Notes: generated by a model not told the origin, from the sequence alone. Numbered from the stretch's first letter, positions 23,084-35,157 are shown. The stretch is 64,000 nucleotides of DNA from Wyeomyia smithii (GCF_029784165.1 NC_073696.1:249297971-249361970), one strand, 5' to 3'. Made by a program: numbers and translations.

Positions 23084-24093
23084 GGGGAACTGCTCCATTA
23101 TTAATCTCATTAAGCCGATATTCACGAAGCATGCAAGGATTAAACAACTAATTTTCATGAAATCATTGAACAAATTAACAAAATACGCTTACGTGCTCTT
23201 ATAGAATCGTTCAGTATTGTATGTTTAGTAAACTTAGCTAGATTTATCCTGAATTTTGTAAACTAAACCATTTTGCACATCGCTTCCATATCCATATCAA
23301 AACTCAAATCATTGCTTAATTATTCATCTCACGACGCCCCAATATTCATCACACTGCAATGCACTATTAATCATGAATGAATCACATTATCCTGAATGAA
23401 CGTAGCCGCAGCCCGTCGTAGTAGATTACCTAGATATACGCTGTAGTTGTTTACGTGCAAATATGGTAACCTAGGTAACCACTGCAGTGCTGTCCATTTA
23501 TGTCAATTATGTCGAAATAATTCAACATTTTCAATATGATTTGTTCGTATTAATAGAAACCGATTTGGCAACTTTTGACTTCCTTCAAGGCAGTGAAAAC
23601 AGATGAAAATACATACAGTTGAAATTTAGGAATTGTAGAAATTCATCTCATATATTTCTGCAAATTCAAGCTGGTTTTTGGAAATTTGAGGTGAACGATA
23701 GATTAAAATATTCTTAGTGTAGTGAGTGATTTTGTTTAGTGATTAAAATAAAAAAAATGGTCCGCTAGTGATGAGAAAAACTTCGGTTGGCTGCTGAACG
23801 ATTCCCGTTGTAGCCGTACAGAACAATGCGTGGATTTTGTTTTCTGAGGTAGGTGATTGAAATAAATGAGTTTTCGAGTGCAGATGCCTGACTATTATAT
23901 AAAATTTAGAGCTTTTAAGTGAGTTTTTGAAGATTCTACTTAATGAGAAATCTAAAGTGAACTAAGGAGAATCCATTTCATGGATTAGCAGATCGATTCA
24001 GTTAGAAAATATGCGTTTTTTCTGTTTTCAATTGTGTTTTCATGTTGTATGAGATGAAAATATGGGCTGAGATGAATAAATGAGCAGTTCCCC
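23084..24093. mobile_element. 1-kb TA-flanked element with GGGGAACTGCTC ends
   Basis: Left end GGGGAACTGCTCCATTATTA and right end, reverse-complemented, GGGGAACTGCTCATTTATTC match over about 25 bp with few differences. Both ends are flanked by TA (23082-23083 and 24094-24095), consistent with TA target duplication as in Tc1/mariner-type MITEs. No transposase is encoded, so it is non-autonomous. Confidence 0.7.
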
Positions 24094-24099
24094 TACGAG

Positions 24100-25116
24100 G
24101 AAAATGATGTTACATTATTGAAGTCATCCGCAAGATACAAATGTTTTGAAATAGATTCCAATCGACCGATTTATCTGTCTATTATGACCTATAGGGTATG
24201 ACGTTTTCGACTTTTTTTTCAAGTCTTCTAACACTAATATTGCAAAATGTCGTAAAATCCGTTTAGTTTTTCAATCACTACTCCACATCAAACCAAATTT
24301 TTAAACGCAATTTAATCCATTTTCTGCGTAAAGAAATCAATGTTTACCCTTTCAAAACTTTTTTCAAACTGTCATTTCACGTTTACCACAAGCACATAAC
24401 ACAATCCTGATTGTAGATAGAGTATCGTTCTATTCTCTAACCGGCGTTGTTGGAAATGATACTGTTCAATATTTCGGGTGAAAATGGAATTAAATTAAAT
24501 TGGCCTGTGATGCCGCATCGCCCGCGGGAACTGAGGAAAATTACTTATTTTCTGTGATGTTATCGTCTCCTCAATTGACAAAACCCGCAGATGGAATTTA
24601 TTCAACTTTTTGCCAAATAAATAATAAATAAACCTTCGGGCATAAGATAAAAGTTTTTCTGTTAAGCGTCTTACAAGCGAAAATAACAAAACAAGAATGA
24701 TGTCATCATCTCGTTTGTTTGTTAAAGTACTGTTGAAAAGTTATAACTAATTTTTTTATTTTCGACTATTTCCTCATATTAACAGAAATAAAAAACATGT
24801 CTCAAACTTCTCACTTTTTTCCCTCCATATTGATTTTTTGCTCAACTCGTAAAAAGTAATAATAGTTTGTGACTTAATTGAGTAAGACCAAGGCAACTCA
24901 CTAACAAGTGATCGATTCTTTACAAAGTTCAGTCATCCCTATCATAATTATCGACATAAAACTTTTAACCGACTGAAAGTAATGACACTATGAGGAAGAA
25001 AGATAAAATGACGTTTGATTTTGATGTTTTCGACTTTCGATAAACTTTTAGTCTGTTGTAAAATACAAGCTATGTTTTAAACTGTTTTTAATTAGTTGTT
25101 TTGTCTTTTTTTCCAG
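24100..25116. other. AT-rich, presumably intron upstream of the PfkB exons
   Basis: No coding similarity. It ends in a pyrimidine tract (tgtctttttttccag at 25102-25116) that is a good 3' splice site for the exon at 25117. Confidence 0.5.
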
Positions 25117-26135
25117 CTGGACGGTGCGACATACAAGGCAAAGGTTAACATCTCCGGTGGCGGTGTCGGACGGAACATTGCCGAGGCGCTATGGAAAATA
25201 CACGGCGAAGTTAATCTGATTTCAGCAGTTGGCAACGATCAGGTTGGTAACCAAACTATGAAACATTAAGCCGCCATATCAAACAACATTAGAGGGAAAT
25301 AATTTCTCCTACTTTTGGTCTAAATCTAACTTTTAATGTGTGCCTAAATGGCGTGGCGTGGTTTTCCCCTGACAATAACTTCCACGATAGCAGCCACGCG
25401 ACCCCGTTAGTGTGCCTCGGTTAAAACAGAAGTCAACTCTGCCAAATTTCACTCGCAAGTGCAAACTAACTTTTTTATATTCTTTCTCTTTTCTACCACA
25501 TCTTATTTTAGAACGGCACCTACATAAAGAAACTGCTGCCAAGCCAGTGCATGGCATCGATTGTAACTAGTGGCAGCCATCCAACCGCAAACTGCTTTGT
25601 GGTGTTGGACCGCCAAGGAGACTGCCGGCTGGTCGTAGGCGACATGACCGTTCACGATGCAATTACGGCCGAATGGGTGAGAATGTTTCTTTTTTGCTAA
25701 ACGTTTTGGGGCGGAAGTTGATTACACCGGAGCTGCTAAAACTGTTGACCCCTCCAATCGCTGGCTGACTCTTGGTGTGATTGATGGATGCATTAAAATT
25801 AGCTAGTAGATTGGCAGCACCGCAATTATCCTTTTTAAAATTCCCCGATTCCATAACCGGGACGAATAATTTAACCGATGAGGTTTTGGAATTTTTCGGT
25901 ATACCGAAATTATCGAAATTTTCCCCTCAGTCATCATCCTCACCGCGCGCGCATGGAAAATTTTGGCATGTAGCATCATGGGAAATTTAACTTTTACATT
26001 TTTTCCTTCCACCCCCTCAGATCGAGTCCCACCTAGGAGCGATCCAGAACAGCTCACTCGTGGTGATGGATTCCAACGTTGGCCGCGCTGCGATGAAGTC
26101 TATATGCGAGCTGTGTGTTCGATACGACAAGCCAG
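25117..26135 (+). CDS. PfkB-family carbohydrate kinase (pseudouridine-kinase-like), three internal exons
   Basis: Exons 25117-25242, 25512-25676 and 26021-26135 join in frame (phases 0, 0, then 1 left over) and give 135 residues. Acceptors are TTTTTCCAG, TTATTTTAG and CCCCTCAG; donors are GTTGGT, GTGAGA and GTAAAA. Exon 1 carries NISGGGVGRNIAEAL, the first PfkB signature (ribokinase/adenosine-kinase family), then LISAVGNDQ. Exon 2 reads IVTSGSHPTANCFVVLD, then GDMTVHDAITAEW. Exon 3 reads SLVVMDSNVGRAAMKSI. The GDM-x-(I/V)-H pattern and order resemble eukaryotic pseudouridine kinases, often fused to the glycosidase partner, which phosphorylate pseudouridine for breakdown in the cytosol. The N-terminal exon and the C-terminal exons with the GAGD catalytic motif were not found in the window. 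They may lie beyond it, or this may be a fragment. All three frames and splice sites are intact. Confidence 0.85.
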
Positions 26136-26139
26136 GTAA

Positions 26140-28800
26140 AATTTGAATTTATCCCCGAGCGCATTTGTGTGAAATGGACATGTTTATCGCGGCATAACAT
26201 AATATGCATTTTTTGGCTTGATCACAAGCAATTTATTGAAGACGTGACAATATTGAATAGCCCTACGAGCAGACAAAATTTTTTGAGAGACGATTCGGAT
26301 AATTGAAATTTCGACATTATTTATCATTAGCAACGATGATACCATTAATCAGTTTTATTTTTGTTTTTTTTTTCAAACTTTCATGTTTTTGAATTTTGAA
26401 TGTAATTTTAGAAAAAAAAGTTCATAACATATTTCAAAATTCTATTTCGTTTTTTTGGTCTTGTTAAACATTAAAATTATACTAACTTTTGATGAAAATA
26501 ACTGTGCAAGAAATTTCCAGACTTGATGGTAACCAGTTTATATAATTATTGGCAATTGTTAATAGCAATTCAAATACGAAAAAAAAGGGTTTTTAACTAT
26601 TGTAGCTATCATATCTTATTCTGATGTATTCTTTGAAACAGGCCTTTAGGAATAGATTTCATGTCGATAATTATCGTTAACATTCCTGGAATTTAAACCT
26701 TTCAAACATTTTTGTTGTTTTTTTCTGACACTGTTGTATATTTTTTTAAATATTTGGCATTTTTAACATTCATAGTCATCTAAGTATAATGGACCACTCT
26801 ACTATTTGAATTGAATTTAAACTGCACAGCTTCATATTTAACCTTAAAGTATACACTAAGGTCTTTCTATGCGGGGAAGATTTGTATGGAACCACGTTAA
26901 AAACTTTTTTGAGTTGCAATTTAACAAAGAAAACCGTCATAAAATGTTTGAACCTCGTTAAAATATGCTAGTGGTCAATCTGAAGACCAAAATTTAATAT
27001 TTTCAGTATCTACACCAAAAATTATGATTTTTTTTTTTTGAAAACGGATGTTTGATTACCTTTGGCATAAAACGGAAAACGTGATTGAAATGAGGTCGAT
27101 ATCTTGTAGGGTAAACAGCTATAATAGGCCCCCCTACGTTACGTTTAATCAAATTTAATAGTTAAATTTATTTAGTACTTTTAGTTTGTTTAGTATTTTT
27201 AGTATGATTCGATTTTGGCAACGGAAGAAACTCTGGCGTGATTCCAATATCGACCCCGTTATATTGTATTTTGATTATTTATTTGCAACACTCTATTTTA
27301 GAAGAAAAAATATTCTCTTTAACACTGATGAAAACTTTCATTCTAATTCAGTCAATTATATTTAATACGCGAAAAGAAATACTAAATTGAGTACGATTTA
27401 GTATAAATTGAACTTTTTTCTATATCTATTTGTCTTGTGAAAAATGGCTCAGTCACCGATCACAAAGCGGCAAAGATTTCACATAAAAAATTTTCCTGCA
27501 GTTACAAGCTCATTGAAAAAATATCGATAACGAATTACAGTTTTTAGTGGAAATTGTATATTCACAGAATATTAAAAAATTGACATAGAACTTTTTGAGC
27601 TTTAATCAGTTTCAAGATACAAAAGAACAACGAAGATACCATATTTGAAAGTCATATGTCTGTTATCAAAAAAAAAACCGGGCTAGAATGATGCATAACA
27701 TTAGCCTCAGCAATTAATGTTCGCATAGTGTTGTTCAATTACAAGTAAGGTTATGAAAAGGGAGGATTGTACAAAACGCACCAGTTAAACATTTTTGCGA
27801 TTTACAGCGCTTCTCATTATTTTTAAGCGACATTGAACGTGTTGGATGATTGTAGGGTCTATCTAATGCATGTTTATGACGAAGTTAATTCTAAAATACT
27901 CAATTTCAATGTTTTTTTTTGGTAAAAATTACCATCGCCACCAAACAAGCTCGTGACCAAACGCACCACAACATAGGCCAATATGCTCCAAAGCAGAAGG
28001 CTAACATGCCACTAGCAGAAATCAGCACGCGAAGTGAGAAGTAATTGTAGTCTCAGAAGTAAAATCAAACGCAATGGAACGGCCAAGCAATCTCGTGCAA
28101 GCGCTTCTTAGTGCATTCTGCCCCAATTTGAATTTTGATCGTTTTTAGGTAAAAATTGACGAAAGTTAGTGAAATAAATTGAAATACTCATAGTATTACA
28201 AACTCCAAAAGTGTAAAGGGTCGGGGAATCACAGTTTTTGTATTATTTACAAATCAGTTAATCATAAAAGCTTATATAAAATTCATGAATAATTACATGT
28301 TGGACAGAGCCACAGCCAATGGCACAGTTTTTTAGGTATTTTAGTCATCATGGCACACTTTATATGAGAAGTGTAGAAAAGCTAGATTTTTATGAGAGAA
28401 GCAAAAAAAATTCGTCATAAAAAGCCACATGTGTGTGCATTTTGAGGAATTACTAGCACGGGCCATCTTACCCAACTGGTGCGTCTTGTACGGTTCTCCC
28501 CTAATATTTTCTTGTTCTATACAGGATATCACAGCAGGCAGTTGGTGTCTACTCATGAAGTCTGAGACAGGCGTGCTCGCGTGTGGTTGTGAAAATTCGA
28601 CCTTGAAACTTTTATGAAATTTTCACTGTTTAACAATGAAGTGATAATGATGACTAATAAATCACAAAATTGTCCATCATTTTTTCAATCCAACGACATA
28701 TTGATTATTGTGATCCATTATGTGGTTACATCAGTGTTAAGGTTTGAAACCTTTCATTCCGACGTTACACCTTGGGTTTTATTTTTCGCAGAATGTATCT
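26140..28800. other. Long AT-rich stretch, likely intron
   Basis: It follows an intact donor at 26136. No further PfkB exon was recognised by eye. Small frames at 28341-28960 have no known motif. A polypyrimidine-AG at about 28525 is possible but the downstream frame is short. No repeat was identified with confidence. Confidence 0.4.
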
Positions 28801-28844
28801 CGATAGAGTGCGGTTAGACGTATTCCTACGTCAAAAAACGGTAA

Positions 28845-29430
28845 ACGATTGGATATTGGGCACTTTGAATGTCCGATCTCTCAATAAACCGGCGCAAGCT
28901 GGCTTGCGATTTAGGAGGTTCGGTATTCAAACTCCGGAGAAAGGGAATTCCGTGCAGTAGACCCTATTGCACACACTTTTTTCAAGTACCACATCTACTA
29001 CAGTGGCGGCAAAACAGCGGGTTTCGGTTCCGTAAAGCTAGGTGGAGGCACATAGATGACCGTAAATGCGTGTTGGAATTAAGGCAAATTTTTCAACTAC
29101 AGTTTTTCAATCATGCACCGATCAACGACAAATCTACGAAAAGCGTTAACGAACCTATGCCCGGTACCCAAAACACGACGTAAAAGTCATCATTGGAAAT
29201 GCAACCGTTCAGGTTGCGAGGGAGGAATTCTTCCGTCCGATCGTTGAAAGGCAAAACGGCCTGAGGCTGATAAATTTTACCGCGACCAGAGGAATAGCTA
29301 TTTTTTCCTATTTTCTACCATTGAATATTCGGAAACACACCTAGAGGTCCAAATGCAGAAGCCTGCTCCCAGATTGATCACGTACTGATTGACGGTTGGC
29401 ACTTCTCGGATGATACTAATGTTAGGTTTT
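28845..29430 (+). pseudogene. RTE-clade LINE endonuclease fragment (plus strand)
   Basis: Frames shift repeatedly but the order is that of an RTE endonuclease. It reads DWILGTLNVRSLNKPAQAG at about 28850; TFFKYHIYYSGGKTAGFGSV near 28980; VKVIIGNATVQVAREEFFRP near 29190; LRLINFTATRGIAI near 29265; and CSQIDHVLIDGWHFSDDTNV near 29370. Catalytic IxALQE and SDH parts are missing. It is a different, older copy from the one at 14632-17515. Confidence 0.75.
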
Positions 29431-29890
29431 TTTCGGGGTCCATTGTCTTGTCGTGGGCAGTGCCCTGCCAGTCGTTGCCATCCAGGGTGAGAAAGGTCTC
29501 GTAGTCCATCACCACCGCTACGTCGCGATTCACCGAAAAAAATCGACTTGACCATCCGAGACCAATAAATGAGACTGCCGCTTCCTGACATGTATGTCCA
29601 TGTAAGCCAATATTTCACTGCGTGGCCGGTTGCACCGACTACCTAGCCAAGCACACTCAACTGTAGCCAGTTTTCCCTCGGTCTTCTTCTTCAAAATCTT
29701 TTAGAGCTTTTTGTCACTCAGGGTTGTCGGCCATCGGCGGCCTCTTTCTTTCGATGCTCTGATTGTCTTCCTATAGTGCCAAGATGTTGTAGATGCCCAC
29801 AAAGTGCCGCACGATGTCCGTTTTCGACGCGGCGTGGTACCGTTCTTTGAACGCGCACACTTCACGGTTAGTGTTAAACCGATAGAGCTG
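29430..29890 (-). pseudogene. Mariner-type transposase fragment
   Basis: Minus strand, several frames. Near 29860-29780 it reads as the N-terminal region shared with the other mariner copies (equivalent to SKTDIVRHFVGIYNILAL). Near 29530-29445 it reads DVAVVMDYETFLTLDGNDWQ, where the family has the first catalytic Asp. Stops and shifts disrupt it. It abuts the RTE endonuclease fragment at 29430, which suggests one inserted into the other. Confidence 0.7.
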
Positions 29891-30019
29891 TCAAATTTAC
29901 TAACTCATGGGTTACTATGATTGACCCTGCGTGAGTAGTTTCGCAGTCCGTGTGAAGGTAGTGATCGACAAGTACGTGAGCCACTAGGTCAATGTCGCTG
30001 GTGAAACTTCCATGTACTT

Positions 30020-30665
30020 ACTTACCTAAGCAGCCCAAAGCCGTGGTACCTCGTGCTGTATCAAGATTTTTCCTCCACTTTCCTCGGTTCCGGGTTATTC
30101 ACCGCCAATTTTCTGGGTGTCTCGACACTCGCAGATCCGCTTCAACCTGGTCAAGCCACCTATCACGTTGACCCCCTCTGTTTCTGGTGCCGGTATCGTC
30201 GCGACTTGTCCTGACCTGTCGTCCGGTATCCTCGCGACTTGTCCGGAACATCGCAGAATCCCTACTTTGTGCATAATGGGAATCTCTCCAAGTAGTGCCT
30301 GCAGCTCGTAATTCATACGCCTGCTCTAATGTCAGCTTTCGGTTTGTACTTTACCAAATATTGTTCGCAACACTTCACGGTTTCAAGACCATAGAAAACT
30401 ACTGGTCTAATTAGGGTTTTGTACATCGTCAGTTATTGTTGGCGCCGTAAGCTCCTGAATCGAAGCGTCCTGCAAAGTCCGAAGTAGGCCCGATTTCCAG
30501 CTTGAATACGTCGTTGGATCTCCTTTCTTGTGTTATTGTCGGCGGGTAACAGAGATTTCAAATACACGAACTCATCTATCACTTCGATTTCACCACCGCT
30601 CATGATCACCGTCCGTGGAGGGCTAATGTTGGTTTTTCTCTAGCCTCTACCTTTCATATCCTTCA
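30020..30665 (-). pseudogene. RTE-clade LINE, 3' fragment
   Basis: The minus-strand reading covers the C-terminal part of an RTE polyprotein: the region equivalent to VYLGSLVTADN near 30560, TLIRPVVFYGLE near 30390, then MNYELQALLGEIPIMHKVGI and GQVARIPDD near 30235. The stretch GQVA(R/T)IP is duplicated by a short direct repeat at about 30198-30260. Frameshifts and stops make it dead. It could belong to the same ancestral family as the endonuclease fragment at 28845, but the strands differ. Confidence 0.7.
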
Positions 30666-30669
30666 AAAG

Positions 30670-31390
30670 TTTATTCAGAAGTTAACGTCGAAAAGTTCTA
30701 AAATTAATAACTGGAAAAACATCTCTGATACCCAGAAGAAGTCGAAAAAAAAAGATCCTGAATATATCTTCAAGTGACTAAACATACGCTAGGGAAAACA
30801 AAACAAAAATTCTAAAATTGTATATGAATGAAGATAAGAAAAAATTGAGAATGAAAGCAATTATAATTTTTTAAACTTTTTCTAAACAAAGAAAATATGT
30901 AAATGTAGAGAGAGAGGAGAGAAAGCCCGCTGTGTGTAGACCCTTAATAATCCTTGATAATCGCGTTTAATTGTGGTGCATAGTGCAAAAAATTGTGAAA
31001 TTCGTGTGATAGTTGTAGTTAAGGGTATTCCTTGTTTATTACAGTATGTTTGAAGTGAATTGCTAGTGAAGGGACTCGGGAATTAGAATTTTATCACAGT
31101 TTTCTTGTACAGTTTATCGCTCTGCAAATGGCTGTCATAATATCGTAGTGTTGTGTTGGTGAACTTGCTTAGCGTTCGTGTTCATGCGGAGACTGTATTG
31201 TGTCAGAAGTTAATCGCAGTGAAACCTCTTCTCCAGTGTTACGCTGTACATATGCTTGTCGCCGATGGCAAGTTCTGCTGAGCGGCAGAAGCCGAGAGAA
31301 CGGCAACTGCAATCATGGAAACGGTTTGTTTGTGCTCGCTTGGGTGCGAACTCGGCGGCATGCTTGACTCACTGAATGCTGCTTCGGTGT
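30670..31390. other. No gene recognised; GC-richer after 31240
   Basis: No long frame is visible. The last 150 bases are GC-richer and lead into the hairpin at 31391-31543, which may be part of the same unidentified unit. Confidence 0.35.
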
Positions 31391-31543
31391 CTAAGGCCTC
31401 TGCCATGGTGAACGCGAACGCGAGCGATGGGGCGAGAAACTTGCTGTTGGTAAATGAACAGCCGCAATGAGAGCTGTTTATTTACCTACGGCAAGTTTCT
31501 CGCCTCATCGCTCGCGTTCGCGTTCACCATGGCAGAGGCCTAA
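31391..31543. repeat. Near-perfect hairpin, arms about 71 bp, loop about 10
   Basis: Left arm 31391-31462 and right arm 31473-31543 are almost exact reverse complements. They share AGGCCTCTGCCATGG, GAACGCGAACGCGAGCGAT, GGCGAGAAACTTGC and AAACAGC-like inner ends, with a few mismatches and small bulges. The loop is cgcaatgaga. The arms are GC-rich in an AT-rich setting. RNA from either strand would fold into a long stem. No host-gene function is evident. Confidence 0.85.
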
Positions 31544-31578
31544 GATAAGTGCATACATTTACAGACATGTTTATTTAA

Positions 31579-32300
31579 GGGGGGACCCTACTCTAGAAGG
31601 TCGAAAAATCATAAATTTTCATATTTTTTTTTTTTTTTTTTTTGATGTCTAGAGTAAAGTGAAGTGTTTGGCTATTTTGGCTATTGATTAAGGTATATTT
31701 GAAGATGTATTTTCCATGTCGTGAATGTAAATATAGTGAGTATTACACTGTTGGCAGCTGGGAACGTGGATGCTCTCTCTAAATCAGTACCTTACTGGTG
31801 GTAAGTTTTTCTCAGCTTCTAGTAGACCGATCGGGCTGAAATTATTTTTCAGTATATAGAAACATATTATCTATCTTGTTACGTAGCCGTTTTTGAAAAT
31901 TCCAAAAATTGCCAAAATGGCGGCCATTTTAGTAAAAAAATGTTTTTTTTCATGAAAAATCACTATTTAAAAAATCATGAAACATTGAAAAACTCAGATA
32001 TCAAAAAACGGCTACGTAACAAGTTAGATAATCCATTTTTACATGTTAAAAAAAAAATCAGCAAAATCGGTTCAGTAGATGCTGAGACAAATTTACCACC
32101 AGTTGAAAAAACATGGTTTCGAGAGAAACGCTGCTGACAGCGTAATCCTCACTATATTTATATCTAGAACGTGCAAAATATATCTTCAAATATACCTTAA
32201 TCAATAGCCACAATATCCGAACACATCACTCTACTCTAAGCATCCGAAAAAAAATACGAAAATTTATTATTTTTCGACTTTCCAGAGAAGGTGTCCCTCC
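31579..32300. mobile_element. TTAA-flanked fold-back MITE
   Basis: It is flanked by TTAA on both sides (31575-31578 and 32301-32304). Outer inverted repeats of about 155 bp match closely: GGGGGGACCCTACTCTAGAAGG against GGAGGGACACCTTCTCTGGAAA, then the shared ATTGATTAAGGTATATTTGA. Inner blocks such as ACGTAGCCGTTTTT also pair across the centre (31880 with 32020), so nearly the whole 722 bp can fold back on itself. TTAA duplication fits piggyBac- or Kolobok-type mobilisation. No coding capacity; the frames at 31467-31652 and 31940-32137 are by-products. Confidence 0.85.
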
Positions 32301-32304
32301 TTAA

Positions 32305-34329
32305 ACTGCTGGTGGCTTTTACCGACATGAATCAAATACTTACTTTTTGGTATCCGCGTGTGTGTTGTATCCCACGATTTCTTAGGCTGATTGTGTGTTG
32401 AGGCTAGACGGCGCAAAACGCAGCGTTTTATTATATTTTCTCATTGTTGATTTTCATATCTCTTACCTGAGAAAAGATGCGTACCGCACAACTTGTTTGT
32501 CCGTTTGTTGTTGTTGTTTGTTTGTTTTAAAATTTGTCCGATTACTTTGTTTCGAAATGCATTGTTTTTAATTTGTTGTTCATGACTTCTCTGGCTTTCG
32601 AATGATTATTTTTAGCTCCAAGCTTAATTTTTGCTATATATTCATAGACGCAACACAATTAATTTAGGACGTTTTGGTTTAGGTGTGTGTGTCTCCTTTT
32701 TTTCATTTATAGAGCTCTGGATGCGTGGAACTTTGCCATTTTTATCTTTTATTAGGTGTTAACGATTAACGATTGATATGACCGCCGAATATTCATATAG
32801 ATTAAAACATGAGCAGACTGCGACCATACCTGCGTTTAAAAATAATTTACTTTTTACAACTCGCATTCGAATATAAGTCACATGTCAAATGTGATGAAAA
32901 CAGCAACTGGATATCGTAGAGTGGCCGCTTTAAACAACGTCATCGCGATATTTATTAATTGTTTACAGTATTGTTTTTAATTAATAAATACACCCAACGC
33001 AAACGGGGAACATTTTATTACTTTAGGGCAATTTTTTATTACTTATTGTGTCTTATGACTGCGCATTATACACAAATAGTAATAACCGAAAAGTAACAAA
33101 AATTATGACGGGCATACGCTTGTATGTGTTTCTGCAGGAGAACATACAGCCAAGCACCGCAATGCATGTGTTAGCAAGACTTCACTCGCTGCATTTGTAT
33201 TGATACAACGATCAGATTAATTTTTGTCCCCTGCATTCACACATAATGAGAATCTCACCCGTCAACCTCAAATGTCTAATTAGAAACACTTTCGTTTCGT
33301 CTCCCAGTGTTTACTTGAAATGAAAATATGTTATACTGTCTGAACAGAGTTGCCGAAGTTGCGAATATTGTTCTGGATGGGCACGAGTATTGTATTTTCA
33401 AACAGGTGCAAATGAGTTTCCATGAACCAATGAGTATGTGTTTTGGATAGCTTGCAAGAAAGCGAATGTTTTTGTTTTTCTCTAACGCAGTTTACAGATC
33501 GTGATGTCATTTAAAGACGCATTTCAAGTCTTTGAAATCATCAACGTTTGCATGCTCTATGACGGGGAAAATGCAGCTCTTGTCATATTCTTTCTCTACT
33601 CCGTATGCATACAACGAGCGAACTAATACACGCTCACCGGATGAATTGGAGATTGAAGAAATTTGTAACATGTGCAACATATGCGACGGTGTGTGATTTT
33701 TTTTACTTCAGATGGGAAGGGAGCAGTTTTTGACAGAAAAAATCTTGCATGTGGTTGAAACGACCATTATTAGATAGTCGTACTCCCGTAACACGTGCTA
33801 AATATATGACAGTATGTGTTGTTACTTGACTGGGGAAGAATTTTAATCCCTTTTAAGTAATAGGTTTGTTACCTAAAAAACAATTTGGCGCTATTGCTTC
33901 TAAAGTAATAAGGAAAAGTTTTGCGTGTATGTATATGAACTCCATTGTGTCTGAAATAACAAAAAAGATAGATAGGTTTTGTTTTTAGTACAGTGATCAA
34001 TCGTTTGAGGTCGGTTTGCGGTGGCTGGTGATCTGGAGATTCGTAGCGCGTAGCTTACTCTCACAGGGCATAAAATCGGTGCTTGCAAATCAGCTCGTTG
34101 ATTCGCGCTTAGCTTCTGTATCTGACAATTTTTTATTTGGTTTAAAAATTATTCTTCTCGCGCGGGATTAGAAAATATCTGATCGTATTGCCTACCACGG
34201 CGAATCCTGATCTTTCCTACCCTATCATACTAACACAAATACCCTTCCTGTGACATTCGTAGAGATGCAGAGGTGAACTCGATCTCATAACAACGTTTGT
34301 CGAATCAACAATCCTCTTCCTAGTTTTCC
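32305..34329. other. AT-rich intergenic stretch, nothing identified
   Basis: No coding similarity on either strand and no element ends found. Simple TG/TTG runs occur near 32500-32530. Confidence 0.45.
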
Positions 34330-34337
34330 CCAACGAC

Positions 34338-35149
34338 CAGTGGTGGGCACCATTCCGCTAATTCGCTAATTCGCTAATAAGCGACGCTAAAATTCAGTTA
34401 GCGATTTAGCGGTTTCGCTAATTTTTGAGCTGGTTAGCGAAACTGTTAGCGTCGCTAAAATTTTGGCCTTCGAAACGCTAATCGCTAATTTGCTAAATTT
34501 TGTAGAGAAGCGACAATAGAAATATTTAAAAAAAAACTGTGGATTGTTGATGGCGTGATTCGAAAGATGAACATACTTTACTGCGAAAGTTACTTTTGTC
34601 AGTTTTTTTTTTACCCTAGAATGGAGTTCCAGTTATCGTACAAGCCACAGGAGCATTTTGAAGAACAAGCACAAGGTCTAGATCAAATTTTCGGCACACC
34701 AAGAACTTTGATAAATTGCAATGCGCTTGAAATTATGACAACTTTGGTTCTACTTTTTCGATTCAGATAATAATTGAATTTTTATGGAAACATTCCTAAG
34801 AGTATCTATTTGCAATGCAAGCTCAATAACTTTTGTTATTCTTGTTTTTACAAAATCAAATATGAATACCGTTTCGTGAACCTCTTATTGTAAATACTTA
34901 GCTTTGAAAAGTAATTGTTTTCGTTTGTTTAACCAAAAAAGATCAAAGTGGTCCAAATCTTACAAAACATGAGCAATAAATATAGCGATATGACTATTTA
35001 CATATTAAAAAGTTAGCGATTAGCGATTAGCGAAAGTTCCGCTAATGTGGGTTTAGCGTTTAGCGTTTAGCGATTATCGAGCTAAATTTTCCGGTTAGCG
35101 GCTTAGTGATTAGCGTCGCTAAATTTTCCTTTAGCGGTGCCCACCACTG
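34338..35149. mobile_element. hAT-like non-autonomous element with TTAGCG repeats
   Basis: The 812-bp element starts CAGTGGTGGGCACC and ends GGTGCCCACCACTG. It is flanked by a perfect 8-bp target duplication, ccaacgac, at 34330-34337 and 35150-35157. Both subterminal regions are packed with TTAGCG/CGCTAA hexamers, which in hAT elements serve as transposase binding sites. No transposase is present; a small frame at 34555-34770 is unremarkable. Confidence 0.92.
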
Positions 35150-35157
35150 CCAACGAC

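Noticed and set aside
25333..25557. A minus-strand frame overlapping the second PfkB exon
   Set aside because: It is antisense to a well-supported exon and contains intron sequence.
28429..28617. A next PfkB exon ending in VLACGCENSTLKLL
   Set aside because: A splice acceptor is possible at about 28525, but the sequence lacks the expected motifs of the kinase and soon stops.
31391..31543. A microRNA precursor
   Set aside because: The stem of about 71 bp with near-perfect pairing is too long and regular for a typical insect precursor; kept as a hairpin of unknown role.
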